From: Phycisphaerales bacterium
Lineage (GTDB): Bacteria; Planctomycetota; Phycisphaerae; Phycisphaerales; UBA1924
Direction of reading: 5' to 3'
DNA length: 64,000 nucleotides
Assembly: GCA_019744815.1 (NCBI GenBank)
Contig: JAIEUA010000007.1
Coordinates: 1 to 64,000, forward strand
Shown here in pieces: positions 8,729 to 17,211 of this stretch; position 1 is the first letter of the stretch, and every line of letters starts with the position of its first letter. The translations under genes were made by a program, and so were the position numbers. A model generated the notes under the pieces. That model saw nothing but the letters and a program-made list of their open reading frames with translations. It was not told the origin of the DNA and did no database searches.

Positions 8729-10632
8729 GTGGCAGCACCCAGAAGGCCGGAGAGTCCGCCGCCGCCGCCGGCGAAGAAGCGCTCGACCGCTTTGTCGTGG
8801 GCCTCGTGATACGCCGGGCCGAGGTGGGACCAATCGAAATCCCACGAGCGGCGATCCACCGCGTTGCGAAGCGCGATGCGTTCGCGCCGGTCCATGCGGC
8901 AGAAGTCGAGCAGGCGGGCGGTGAGGTCGGCCGCGGCGTCGTGCATGGTGCGGCCGCGGCGGCGCAGGACCGTGAGGCCCCACTCGTCGTGGCCGAGGTG
9001 ATGCTCGGCGACGTAGCGGCCGAAGCCAGCCAGATCGCTGGTGACGCTGGGCACGCCCATGGCGATGCACTCGAGCGGCGTGTAGCCCCAGGGCTCGTAG
9101 CTGCCGGGGAAGAGGCCCATGTGGCAGCCGCGGACGAACTGGTCGTACTCCATGCCCCACAGCGGATTGGCGGGGTTGATGAACTCGGGGTGATAGACGA
9201 TCTTCACCGGGTCTTCGGGGCGGTTGATCAGGCCGAGCTGGCGGAGCTGCGCCAGCACGGGATCGTCGGCGTCGTTCTCGAGGATGTGGGTGACGACCAT
9301 GGGCAGGCAGTGCTGCTTCATCGCCTGCTGGGTGCGGCGGTAGCGGAGCGTCCAGTACTCGTCGAGCAGGTCGTCGAGGCGGAGCTTTTCGCCCGCGGCG
9401 GCCCGCTTGTAGAGCTTCCCGGAAACGCCCTCGGTGATGTTCTCGCAGACGCGCCGGAGTTCGTTCATCACGCCGCGCTTCTCGAGCGCGAGCGGGTTGA
9501 GGCTGCGGGTCGCCTTGGCGGTGACGATGAAGAACACCACCGTCTTGTCGATGCGGTTCGCCTTCATCTCGAGGTTGAGACGGGCCATGGATTCGAGGCA
9601 GACGTCAAAGCCCTTGTTCCGCGGCTCGTAGCGGCCGGAGGTGAAGAAGTAGAGGGTTTTGTCGAGGTCGAAGGAGTAGCTGGGGAAGAAGTGGCCCATC
9701 ACGAACTGATGGATGCGGTCTTTGTAGTTGGCGTGGGCCTGCTGCTGCTCGTGGGCGAGGTTGTAGTGGGCAACGTTGAGGCCGTTGGGGGTGACGACGT
9801 CCACCGGGCGCCCGAGCAGCGCGGCGCACTCTTCGGCGGTGACCGACGACACGGTCGTGAAGACGTGCGAGCCGTGGGCGCAGGCGCGTTCGATCTTGTG
9901 CTGGGTGTTGATGTTGAACTTCTTGGCCCACTCGGCGTCGTTCCACTCGTAGAGGCGGTCGTAGAAGTTGTCGAGGGCCGAAGCCATGTAGCGGCCGAGC
10001 AGGGTGGCGTGGGTCGTGAAGACCGTCGCCACGGGCAGATTCTGACGCCGGATCATGGGGATGGCGAGGCCGGCCATCCATTCGTGGAAGTGGGCGATGA
10101 GGACGCGGGGCGAGGTCTTGCCCGCGGCGCTCGATGTGCCGCCGGTCGCGCCGCGCTGTTCGGACAGGGCTTCGAGCAGGCGGCGGGTGGCGTCGGCGAA
10201 GGTGACGACGCCGTCGATGAGCCAGTCGCTGCCGGGGGTTTCGATCCCGTGATGCTCCCACAGGCCGTACTTGATCTCGCCGAGGCGGCCGGGGGAGACC
10301 CAGTGCTCGATGAGCAGCACGCGGGGGCGGCCGGGGACGAGCCAGCGGCCGTGGTGGACCTTGAGCCCCTGGGCGGCGAGCTGCTCGATGGCGCGGCCGA
10401 TCCAGCCGGCGGGACGGGTTTCTTCGAACTCGACGCTCGCCTTGGCCTCGTTGTACGGCCCGATGAGCGTGTAGCGGTCGCCCCAGCGCTCCATCATGAG
10501 GGGGAGCTTGGAGCGGATGACCTGGTAGATGCCGCCGAGCTGGTTGCAGACCTCCCACGCGATCTCGAAGAGATGCGCTCCCTCGCTGCGCGAGGACTCG
10601 TCGAGATCGATCTTGGGAGAGGCGTCGGCCAT
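8725..10632 (-). CDS. Glycogen synthase, GT3 (eukaryote-type) family
   Basis: Builds alpha-1,4-glucan from nucleotide-glucose. The 635-residue protein follows the animal/fungal GT3 enzyme and not bacterial GlgA (GT5). It opens with [26 protein letters not shown] sequence (about 22-42), continues with RVLLIEHW and [10 protein letters not shown], and near 514-535 has [19 protein letters not shown] and DLAGFG, the GT3 hallmark acceptor/nucleotide region with its two conserved Glu/Pro elements. GT3 enzymes are known in a minority of bacteria. The start at 10632 is preceded 6 nt upstream by TACACT and no Shine-Dalgarno, suggesting a leaderless transcript. It heads an operon with rnhA and the SGNH gene. 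Confidence 0.88.
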   Translation of the reverse strand: MADASPKIDLDESSRSEGAHLFEIAWEVCNQLGGIYQVIRSKLPLMMERWGDRYTLIGPYNEAKASVEFEETRPAGWIGRAIEQLAAQGLKVHHGRWLVPGRPRVLLIEHWVSPGRLGEIKYGLWEHHGIETPGSDWLIDGVVTFADATRRLLEALSEQRGATGGTSSAAGKTSPRVLIAHFHEWMAGLAIPMIRRQNLPVATVFTTHATLLGRYMASALDNFYDRLYEWNDAEWAKKFNINTQHKIERACAHGSHVFTTVSSVTAEECAALLGRPVDVVTPNGLNVAHYNLAHEQQQAHANYKDRIHQFVMGHFFPSYSFDLDKTLYFFTSGRYEPRNKGFDVCLESMARLNLEMKANRIDKTVVFFIVTAKATRSLNPLALEKRGVMNELRRVCENITEGVSGKLYKRAAAGEKLRLDDLLDEYWTLRYRRTQQAMKQHCLPMVVTHILENDADDPVLAQLRQLGLINRPEDPVKIVYHPEFINPANPLWGMEYDQFVRGCHMGLFPGSYEPWGYTPLECIAMGVPSVTSDLAGFGRYVAEHHLGHDEWGLTVLRRRGRTMHDAAADLTARLLDFCRMDRRERIALRNAVDRRSWDFDWSHLGPAYHEAHDKAVERFFAGGGGGLSGLLGAAT

Positions 10633-10638
10633 GGCGCG

Positions 10639-10644
10639 AGTGTA
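10639..10644 (-). promoter_or_regulatory. -10-like hexamer TACACT, glycogen synthase
   Basis: TACACT ends 6 nt before the ATG at 10632, so a transcript starting at the usual distance would begin at or near the start codon. No convincing -35 box is seen. Confidence 0.45.
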
Positions 10645-10695
10645 CAGGCGATCGATGGTACGGGGCGGCTGGTGTCGAGTCGCGTCGGGGCGGGT

Positions 10696-10936
10696 TCAAC
10701 TCCAAGGACTCGAAGGGACTCGAAGGGACTCGAAGAGGGGATGAACCACGAGCGACACAGAGACGCCGAGAGGGAACTCTTGGAAAAGCGTTGGGGAGGT
10801 GGTCAGGCCGGCGCTGCGTTGGCTCGGACTCGAAGAATCGTGCGATCCTCGAGTCCTTTGGGTCGTTTCCGAGCTTGGAGTTGAAGCGCTAATTCGTGCC
10901 TCGGTGTGCGTCTGTGCCTCTGGTGGTTCATCCTTC
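10696..10936. repeat. Composite palindromic element between divergent glycogen synthase and purL
   Basis: Three copies of GGACTCGAAG lead into a left arm (10739-10773) of the form GATGAACCACGAGCGACACA. The right side mirrors both parts: GAGTCC and GGAGTTG segments at 10826-10883, then TGCCTCGGTGTGCGTCTGTG and GGTTCATCC up to 10936. The arm uses the same CACAGAG-type 8-nt units as the elements at 31828 and 45970. It fills most of the 320-nt divergent gap, stopping just before the purL -10-like box. Confidence 0.7.
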
Positions 10937-10940
10937 TTCC

Positions 10941-10946
10941 TACACT
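10941..10946 (+). promoter_or_regulatory. -10-like hexamer TACACT, purL
   Basis: TACACT lies 6 nt before the GTG at 10953, and no ribosome site is visible, fitting a leaderless start. The repeat element ends 4 nt upstream. Confidence 0.45.
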
Positions 10947-10952
10947 GGGCCC

Positions 10953-13900
10953 GTGAGCACGACTCCCTCCGCCGCTGGGACCGCCCGCACGCCGATCGAG
11001 GTGCATCACGCGCAAAATCAACCGGATGGGACCCTGCGTGTGCACCGGGTCGAGGTGCGGCCGCGGACGGACTCATTGGATGCCAGGGGGCACAGCGTGG
11101 CGAAGAGCGCCAAGGGGCTGGGCTTGGCGGCATCCTCGGTGCGCTCGGCGCGTGTGTATCTGATCGAGGCGGCGCTGACGGCGGCGGAGCTGGAGCGGGT
11201 CGCTCGCTCGCTGCTGGCCGATCCGGTGACCGAGATTCCCACCGTTGGGGCTTCGGCGTCGGGCGGCGCGGCGCTGGTGGAGGTGCATCCGCTGCCGGGC
11301 GTGATGGATCCCGCGGCACAGTCGGTGGAGCTGGGTATCCGGGATCTGCTGCGCTGGCCGAAGGATCGGCCGCTCGTGGTGTCCACCGGCAGCCGCTACG
11401 ACCTTGCGGGCTCGAGCAAAGGTGATGCGGAGGTGCTCGCTAAGCGGTTGCTGTTCAATCCGGCGATCCAGGCGGCGCACTTCGCGCCGTTCCACCCGGC
11501 GAACCTGCCCAAGGGGCACGCGTACACCCCGAAGCTGCGGCATATCGCGATCCGCGACCTGAACGACGAACAGTTGATGAAGATGTCGCGCGAGGCGCAT
11601 CTTTTCCTCAGCCTGGACGAGATGCGGGCGGTGCGGGACGAGTACCGCACGCTGGGCCGCGACCCGACGGACATCGAGCTCGAGACCATCGCGCAGACGT
11701 GGTCGGAGCATTGTGTGCACAAGACGTTGAAGAGCAGGATTCGGTATCGAAGTGGAGCAGGGGAGCAGGGGGGCAGGGGCGCAGGGAAAGAAAAGACTGC
11801 TGCCCTACTGCCGCACTCCCCCGCTGCAGCACTGGATCCTCTTTCATTCCACGCTCGTCCCGGGCACACCACACTTCCCGACGGCACGGTTGAGATCGAC
11901 AACCTGCTGAAGTCGACGGTGGCGGCGGCGACACATGAGTTGATCGCCGAGGGGATTGATTGGACGCTCAGCGTCTTCAAGGACAACTCGGGCGTTATCG
12001 CGTTCGACGATCAGTTCGGCGTCTGCATCAAGGTGGAGACGCACAACCACCCGTCGGCGATTGAGCCGTACGGCGGCAGTGCGACGGGCATCGGAGGCTG
12101 CATTCGCGATGTCATCGGGACGGGGCTGGGCGCCAAGCCGATCGCGAGCACGGATGTGTTTTGTGTGGCGACGCCGGACGTCGCTTCCCTGCCGCCGGGC
12201 TGCTTGCCGCCGCGGCAGACGCTGACCGAAGTCGTCCGCGGCATCCGCGACTACGGCAATCGGATGGGCATTCCCACCGTCTCGGGCGCGGTGTACTTCG
12301 ATGATCGGCATATCGGCAACCCGCTGGTGTTCGCGGGGTGCGTTGGGCTGATCCCGCGTGCGTTTGTGAAGGGTGCGGCCAAGCCGGGCGATCGCATCAT
12401 CGCGCTGGGTGGACGCACGGGACGCGACGGCATTCACGGCGCGACGTTCTCCAGCGCGGAGATGGAGCACACGCACGCCGACGAGTTCAGCCATGCCGTG
12501 CAGATCGGGAATGCGATCGAGGAGAAGCGGACCCTGGATGCGATCCTGCGGGCTCGCGATGCGGCGGGCGGGCCGCTGTATCACGGCATGACGGACTGTG
12601 GTGCCGGCGGCTTCTCCTCCGCCGTCGGCGAGATGGGTGGCACGATCGGCGCCAGCGTCCAGCTTGATCGGGCACCCCTTAAGTACGCGGGTCTTTCGTA
12701 CACCGAGATCTGGATCAGCGAGGCGCAGGAGCGGATGGTGCTGGCGGTGCCGCCGAAGAACCTGGCGGCGCTGCAGAAGATCTGCGACGAGGAATCGGTG
12801 GAGCTCGCGGATCTCGGCGAGTTCGGCACGCCGGGCGCGGATCTGGTGCTCCGTTACCACGAGCTGGAAGTCGGTCGCCTGCCAATGGCGTTTTTGCATG
12901 ATGGGATTCCGACGCCGACGCGGGAGGCCGTGTGGGAGCGAAGGGGAGCAGCGGAGCAGGGGAGCAGCGGAGCAGGGAAAGACGTCTCTGCATCAAGCCC
13001 TGCACCCCTGCACCCCTCCACCCCTGCTCCCCTACTGCTCGCCCTCCTTTCCCACCCCAACATCGCCTCCAAGCACTGGATCATCCGGCAGTACGACCAC
13101 GAGGTGCAGGGGAACACGATCGTCAAGCCGCTGGGCGGGCCGCTGACGCGGGGGCCGATGGACGCGGCGGTGCTGCAGCCGGTGGCATCGCACACGCGTG
13201 GGATCGCGATCTCGAGCGGGTTGCAAACGGGCATGGGGCATCCCGACAACGGGGGTGATCCGTACCTGATGACGCTCGCCGCGATCGATGAGTGCGTACG
13301 GAATCTCGTGTGCGTTGGGGCTGATCCGTCGCGGATCGCGATCCTGGACAACTTCTGCTGGCCGAGCTGCGCGGAGCCTCGCAATCTCGCTTCGCTGGTG
13401 CGGGCGGCGGAGGCGTGTTATGACGGGGCGAAGGCGTACCGCACGCCGTTTGTGAGCGGCAAGGACTCGCTGAACAACCAGTTGCGGTACACGGACGAGC
13501 AAGGCAACCAGCGGGTCATCGAGATCCCGCCGACGTTGCTGATCACAGGTCTTGCGATCGTCGGTGACGTGACCAAGTGCGTGACGATGGATGCCAAGCA
13601 GGCGGGGAACGTGCTCCTTATGGTCGGCCGCACCACCAGCGAGATGGGTGGGAGCCACTACCAGCAACTGGTGGGCTCTACCGAAGCGATTGACGCCACA
13701 ATCCCTCGCACCGATCTGCATTTGGGGCCGAAGACGGCGCACGCGGTGGCGAAGCTCATCCAATCCGGCGCCGTGCGCTCGGCGCACGATGTGTCCGACG
13801 GCGGGCTGCTGTGCGCCGTGGCGGAGATGCTCATCGCGGGCAGCACGCCGAAGGCGCCGATCGGGGCCGCACTCGATCTGTCGCCGGTGCACACGGATCT

Positions 13901-14117
13901 CACGGCGGCCGCGTTCGGCGAGAGCCCGAGCCGGTATGTGCTGGAGGTCGGGGCAAACGACGCAGCTCGCGTGATCGCCGCTCTTGCGGGCGACGGTATC
14001 TGGTGCGCCCGCCTCGGCGTGCTCGATTCCACGGGGACGCTCTCGGCTGCGGCCCTCGACCTGCGAGCCAATGTCGAGGAGCTCGCCCAGGCGTGGCTCC
14101 GTCCGCTCGACTGGTGA
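10953..14117 (+). CDS. purL: Phosphoribosylformylglycinamidine synthase, PurS-PurL fusion with two repeat-derived inserts
   Basis: Catalyses the ATP-dependent FGAR to FGAM step of purine synthesis. From GTG 10953 it is 1054 residues: a PurS-like N-terminus (about 55-130), then the PurL catalytic body with TWSEHCVHKT, KVETHNHPSAIEPYGGS, the ATP/metal-binding DCGAGGFSSAVGEMGG, VSGKDSLNNQ and HDVSDGGLLCAVAEM. There is no glutaminase domain, so PurQ must be encoded elsewhere. Two stretches do not belong to the family: residues about 267-293 (GAGEQGGRGAGK...) and 664-696 (AEQGSSGAGK...LHPSTPAP). Both are translated palindromic repeats, 81 and 99 nt long, that keep the frame. A bare PurL body of this fused type would be nearer 990-1000 residues. 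Confidence 0.92.
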   Translation: MSTTPSAAGTARTPIEVHHAQNQPDGTLRVHRVEVRPRTDSLDARGHSVAKSAKGLGLAASSVRSARVYLIEAALTAAELERVARSLLADPVTEIPTVGASASGGAALVEVHPLPGVMDPAAQSVELGIRDLLRWPKDRPLVVSTGSRYDLAGSSKGDAEVLAKRLLFNPAIQAAHFAPFHPANLPKGHAYTPKLRHIAIRDLNDEQLMKMSREAHLFLSLDEMRAVRDEYRTLGRDPTDIELETIAQTWSEHCVHKTLKSRIRYRSGAGEQGGRGAGKEKTAALLPHSPAAALDPLSFHARPGHTTLPDGTVEIDNLLKSTVAAATHELIAEGIDWTLSVFKDNSGVIAFDDQFGVCIKVETHNHPSAIEPYGGSATGIGGCIRDVIGTGLGAKPIASTDVFCVATPDVASLPPGCLPPRQTLTEVVRGIRDYGNRMGIPTVSGAVYFDDRHIGNPLVFAGCVGLIPRAFVKGAAKPGDRIIALGGRTGRDGIHGATFSSAEMEHTHADEFSHAVQIGNAIEEKRTLDAILRARDAAGGPLYHGMTDCGAGGFSSAVGEMGGTIGASVQLDRAPLKYAGLSYTEIWISEAQERMVLAVPPKNLAALQKICDEESVELADLGEFGTPGADLVLRYHELEVGRLPMAFLHDGIPTPTREAVWERRGAAEQGSSGAGKDVSASSPAPLHPSTPAPLLLALLSHPNIASKHWIIRQYDHEVQGNTIVKPLGGPLTRGPMDAAVLQPVASHTRGIAISSGLQTGMGHPDNGGDPYLMTLAAIDECVRNLVCVGADPSRIAILDNFCWPSCAEPRNLASLVRAAEACYDGAKAYRTPFVSGKDSLNNQLRYTDEQGNQRVIEIPPTLLITGLAIVGDVTKCVTMDAKQAGNVLLMVGRTTSEMGGSHYQQLVGSTEAIDATIPRTDLHLGPKTAHAVAKLIQSGAVRSAHDVSDGGLLCAVAEMLIAGSTPKAPIGAALDLSPVHTDLTAAAFGESPSRYVLEVGANDAARVIAALAGDGIWCARLGVLDSTGTLSAAALDLRANVEELAQAWLRPLDW
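11752..11832. repeat. In-frame palindromic insert in purL (GGAGCAGG family)
   Basis: Left arm 11752-11786 runs GGAGCAGG, GGAGCAGG, GGGGCAGG, GGCGCAGG in 8-nt steps. Right arm 11797-11832 is its imperfect complement. The total is 81 nt (27 codons). It follows the conserved TWSEHCVHKT motif and interrupts the loop before TTLPDGTVEIDNLL, without stop codons. Confidence 0.8.
12942..13040. repeat. Second in-frame palindromic insert in purL (GGAGCAGG family)
   Basis: Left arm 12942-12977 is GGAGCAGC/GGAGCAGG repeated in 8-nt steps. Right arm 12998-13040 is CCCTGCAC, CCCTGCAC, CCCTCCAC, CCCTGCTC. The total is 99 nt (33 codons). It lies in a loop between TPTREAVWE and LLALLSHPNIASKHWI and keeps the frame. 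Confidence 0.8.
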
Positions 14118-14136
14118 TCTCGCACGGGCCCGAAGA

Positions 14137-14162
14137 GCGAGCCGGGGCGTCCTCGCCACGGT
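14137..14162. repeat. Single REP-like unit (GCGAGCCGGGGCG family)
   Basis: A 26-nt copy of the unit at 7078-7103 with one difference, 19 nt after the purL stop. No inverted partner is nearby. Its internal hairpin could serve as a transcription end for purL. Confidence 0.6.
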
Positions 14163-14276
14163 GGAAGACGCTCCCACCACTCGCTCGCATCGTCAAGCGA
14201 CAATCTCCGCACCCGGCGGACCCCGTGTACGCTTCCCGGTCAGTCCATCGCCTCTATCGAGAGAAGGAATCGCTTT

Positions 14277-14669
14277 ATGAAGATCACTCGCACACTCGCC
14301 GCTCTCACGCTCGCCTCGGTCTCGCTGGTCGGTCTTTCCGGCTGCTCGACCACGCCCGCCGGCAACGGCACGGCGGAGATCTCGTGGAACCGCATCACCG
14401 GCCGGCTGTCGACGACCGTCGATGGCAACCTCGATCGTGCGTACAACGCCGCGGTTGCCGCCGCCGGCGACATGCAGTACACGGTCGTCGAGCAGTCCAA
14501 GGACGTGCTCAAGGGCATCGTGAAGACCAAGACCGCGGACAAGTCGGGCATCAACGTGGTGCTGGACAAGCGCACGGACAACTCGACCGATGTGACGGTC
14601 GATGTCGGACCGGCGGGCAGCGAGACCGCCGCACGGACCTTCCTCGACAAGATCCGCGGTCGCCTGTGA
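14277..14669 (+). CDS. DUF3568-family lipoprotein
   Basis: A 130-residue lipoprotein. The signal peptide ends LVGLSGCS, so Cys23 is the lipidated residue. The mature part (NRITGRLSTTVDGNLDRAYN...AVAAAGDMQYTVVEQSKD...) matches the small DUF3568 proteins, in which a short alpha/beta domain is tethered to the membrane; their function is unknown. GAGAAGGAA lies about 7 nt upstream of the ATG, giving a clear start. It stands alone, bounded by a REP unit upstream and a strong hairpin terminator downstream. Confidence 0.8.
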   Translation: MKITRTLAALTLASVSLVGLSGCSTTPAGNGTAEISWNRITGRLSTTVDGNLDRAYNAAVAAAGDMQYTVVEQSKDVLKGIVKTKTADKSGINVVLDKRTDNSTDVTVDVGPAGSETAARTFLDKIRGRL

Positions 14670-14758
14670 AGCACGTTGGGCTCCGTCAGACGGGGCGACT
14701 TTCCGGTTCTCACGGACGCGCCATCTGCCGCCTAGATCTCATTCCGCCGACACAAAGA

Positions 14759-14793
14759 ACAACGCCGCCCCGGAAGGGCGGCGTTGTTTTCTT
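14759..14793 (+). terminator. Rho-independent terminator, probably bidirectional
   Basis: AACGCCGCCC and GGGCGGCGTT form a perfect 10-bp stem with a CGGAA loop (14761-14785), followed by GTTTTCTTT. The complementary strand ends in TTGTTCTTTG, so the fasciclin gene on the other strand may share it. Confidence 0.85.
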
Positions 14794-14848
14794 TGAAGCA
14801 CGCGGCGGATCGAGCACACCGCCCGCCGCGCCGTGAGGAGCGGATCAA

Positions 14849-15832
14849 TTACTTGGGCATGATCACGGTGTCGAGCACGTGGATCACGCCGTTGCTGGCG
14901 TCGATGTCGGTGGCGACGAGCTTGGCGTTGTCGACGGTCGCGGCGCCGCCGGCGGCCTTGATGTCGATCGTGCCGCCCTGGAGCGTCTTGGCCTTGCCGG
15001 CCTTGAGGGCGGCGTCGCTGAAGATGCGGCCCGAGACGACATGGTACTTGAGGATGTCCTGGAGCTTGGACTTGTTCTCAGGCTTGAGGAGGCCTTCGAC
15101 GGTGGCCTTGTCGAGCTTGGCGAAGGCCTCGTCGGTGGGGGCGAAGACGGTGAAGGGGCCGCTGCCGTTGAGGGCGTCGACGAGGTCGGCGGCCTGGAGC
15201 AGCTTGGCGAGGGTCTTGAAGTTGCCGGCCTCGATGGCGGTGCCGACGACGGTCTTGTCGTTGGGGATGATGACGGTGTCGATGACGTGGATGACGCCGT
15301 TGCTGGCGAGCACGTCGGTCGCGGTCACGTTGGCGCCGTCGATGGTGACCTTGCCGTTCTTGACGACGAGGTCGGCCCGCTGGCCGTTGACGGTGGCGGC
15401 GGACATGGTGGAGACGTCCTTCGCCAGCACGCGGCCGGGGACGACGTGGTAGGTCAGGATGCTGACGAGCTTGGCCTTGTTCTCAGGCTTGAGCAGGTCG
15501 GCGATGGTCGCGGTGCCGAGCTTCTCGAAGGCGGCGTCGGTCGGGGCGAAGACGGTGAAGGGGCCCTTGCCCTTCAGGGTCTCGACGAGGCCCGCGGCCT
15601 GGAGGGCGGCGGCCAGAGTCTTGAAGTTCCCCGAGGCCACGGCGGTGTCGACGATGTCCGTCTTCGCGGCCTTGTCGTCACCCTTGTGAGCGGCCTTGGT
15701 GATCTTGACGTCGCTCTCGCCCCACTTGGACTGGTCGCTGCAAGAGGACTTCTTGCCGCAGTCGCCTGCGAGGGCGGTGCCGGCGGCAAGGGTCAGGCCG
15801 AGGATGAGCGACAGCGAGCGGACGGTTTTCAT
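14849..15832 (-). CDS. Secreted protein with two fasciclin (FAS1) domains
   Basis: A 327-residue exported protein. The signal peptide [22 protein letters not shown] precedes a Cys/Lys-rich linker ([11 protein letters not shown]) and two FAS1 repeats, about residues 48-180 and 185-325. Each carries [13 protein letters not shown] or [13 protein letters not shown], a YHVV H-box ([16 protein letters not shown]) and a C-terminal [10 protein letters not shown] or [10 protein letters not shown] strand. FAS1 proteins mediate adhesion; some bind small ligands. ATG 15832 has GGAG 7 nt upstream, so the frame extending to 15958 is not used. Confidence 0.9.
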   Translation of the reverse strand: MKTVRSLSLILGLTLAAGTALAGDCGKKSSCSDQSKWGESDVKITKAAHKGDDKAAKTDIVDTAVASGNFKTLAAALQAAGLVETLKGKGPFTVFAPTDAAFEKLGTATIADLLKPENKAKLVSILTYHVVPGRVLAKDVSTMSAATVNGQRADLVVKNGKVTIDGANVTATDVLASNGVIHVIDTVIIPNDKTVVGTAIEAGNFKTLAKLLQAADLVDALNGSGPFTVFAPTDEAFAKLDKATVEGLLKPENKSKLQDILKYHVVSGRIFSDAALKAGKAKTLQGGTIDIKAAGGAATVDNAKLVATDIDASNGVIHVLDTVIMPK

Positions 15833-16201
15833 GATCGACTCCGGAACAGGTGCGCAGCGAAAGCTCGGCGGCGACACGCCGCGGGCGTTCCCTGCGAGAT
15901 TGGGGATTGCCCCACCGAACACGAATGGAGGCGAGGTGCGGAGACTCCGCTCACGCACTCCGGGCAGATTCGCGCGGGAGAGAAAATGTTGCGTGCGAGC
16001 TTCGAGATGTCCGGGTTGGGAGAGTGGCTGCTTTCGCGAGTGCTTTCAGGCCCCGCGCGTCTTGAATCGAAACGACGGTTCACGCGACGGCGTGCGGCGG
16101 GGTGGGTGATTCTGAAGGAGAATCGGCGGGGCCCGGAAGGCCCCGCCCCCGTGGGCGGAGGACGGCGGTCGCGAGATGGCGTCCGCGGTGCGACAAAAAC
16201 A
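15833..16201. other. Noncoding gap between fasciclin and pal genes
   Basis: No supported gene. Near the right end, GGCGGGGCC at 16128-16136 and GGCCCCGCC at 16139-16147 form a compact hairpin, about 50 nt before the pal terminator. The rest holds nothing I recognise beyond the probable fasciclin promoter. Confidence 0.5.
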
Positions 16202-16229
16202 ACGCGGCCCGTGTTTCCACGGGCCGCGT
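16202..16229 (-). terminator. Terminator of pal gene
   Basis: Read on the minus strand, ACGCGGCCCGTG and CACGGGCCGCGT form a 12-bp stem with a 4-nt loop, followed by TGTTTTTG. Confidence 0.85.
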
Positions 16230-16255
16230 GAATTAGATGGACATCTTCAGCGAGC

Positions 16256-16936
16256 TCAACGGTCGAGGATGTAGATCTCGACGCGGCGGCTGGCGGCCTT
16301 GCTGGACTTGGGGTTGGCGGCGCCGCGACCGACGGCCGAGACGCGCGAGCTGCTCACGCCCTTGGAGGCGAGGTACTTCTCGACGCTGCGAGCGCGGGCC
16401 TCGGAGAGGGCCTCGTTGCTCGCCCACTTGCTCTTGCGGATCGGGTCGGTGTCGGTGTAGCCCTCGACGCGGACGCTGTACTTGCTGTAGCGGCTGCTCT
16501 TGAGCTCGCTGGCAACCTTGTCGAGCGTCTTCTTGGCGCTGTCCTTCAGCGTGGCCTGGCCGGCGTTGAACAGGAGATCGCCGGAAACGGTGAGGCGGGT
16601 GCCCTCGCGGGTCTGGTCGACGCCGACGTCGCTGCCGAAGTCGCCGCTGCCGCGGCTGTTGCGGGGAGCGCCGCTGCTGGACAGCTCGTTGGACGGAGCG
16701 GGCTGGACCTGCTGCTGCTGGATCTGCTGCTTCTGCAGCTCGGCGATGGTGGTGTCACGCTCGCGGAGCGACTGCTCGAGCTGCGCGTTCTTCTGGCGGA
16801 GCTCAGCGGACTCCTGCTCCGCGTCGGCCGCGGCTTGCTTGTTGTTGCTGCACCCGCCCATGCCCATGCTGAGGGCCAGGCCGGCGGCGAGGATGCCCGC
16901 GGTGAGAACGCGCTTGAACGTGAAGAACCCTTCCAT
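16256..16936 (-). CDS. Peptidoglycan-associated OmpA/Pal-type lipoprotein
   Basis: A 226-residue outer-membrane lipoprotein. The signal ends ALSMGMGGCS (Cys29). A Gln/Glu-rich coiled coil follows (about 35-80, QKNAQLEQSLRERDTTIAEL), then a linker, then an OmpA C-terminal domain (about 115-225) with LLFNAGQATLKDSAKKTLD, VEGYTDTDPIRKSK, NEALSEARARSVEKYL and ASRRVEIYIL, the diaminopimelate-binding set (TDT Asp and a conserved Arg). ATG 16936 has GGAG 9 nt upstream. It stands alone with its own terminator; no tol genes are nearby. It would tie the outer membrane to peptidoglycan, which the mur genes of this window indicate is made. Confidence 0.9.
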   Translation of the reverse strand: MEGFFTFKRVLTAGILAAGLALSMGMGGCSNNKQAAADAEQESAELRQKNAQLEQSLRERDTTIAELQKQQIQQQQVQPAPSNELSSSGAPRNSRGSGDFGSDVGVDQTREGTRLTVSGDLLFNAGQATLKDSAKKTLDKVASELKSSRYSKYSVRVEGYTDTDPIRKSKWASNEALSEARARSVEKYLASKGVSSSRVSAVGRGAANPKSSKAASRRVEIYILDR

Positions 16937-17199
16937 GTCCGATGCTCCGTAAATGAGAAACTGAATCCGTTGTGCGCCCGGGGTGGCCGGACGCGAACAC
17001 TCGTGTGCAAAGACCCGCCGCCCCGGGAGTTGCCGTCGCTGACGCGGCGGCCCTCCAGACGCGGTGGGGCGCAACATTATCGGAGGAACGCCCGGTTTTC
17101 CCGCAGATTGAGCGCGGGAGCGGCAGATTCCGCACGGAAGAGGCGTCGGTCCCGGCCCTGTCGGTTCCTGTCGGTTGTGCCGGCCCGGACCGCCCCCGG

Positions 17200-17205
17200 T
17201 ACAGT
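17200..17205 (+). promoter_or_regulatory. -10-like hexamer TACAGT, aminotransferase
   Basis: TACAGT lies 6 nt before the ATG at 17212; TTGTGC at 17175-17180 is a poor -35 candidate with a 19-nt spacer. No Shine-Dalgarno is seen. Confidence 0.4.
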
Positions 17206-17211
17206 CTCGCC

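Noticed and set aside
8729..9160. N-terminal extension of the RNase H frame up to 9160
   Set aside because: It runs opposite in frame over the glycogen synthase gene; the GTG at 8728 overlapping that gene's stop and the family N-terminus show the real start.
10700..10740. Tandem GGACTCGAAG copies as a CRISPR array
   Set aside because: The units are only 10 nt with no spacers, and they belong to a palindromic element; no cas genes occur in the window.
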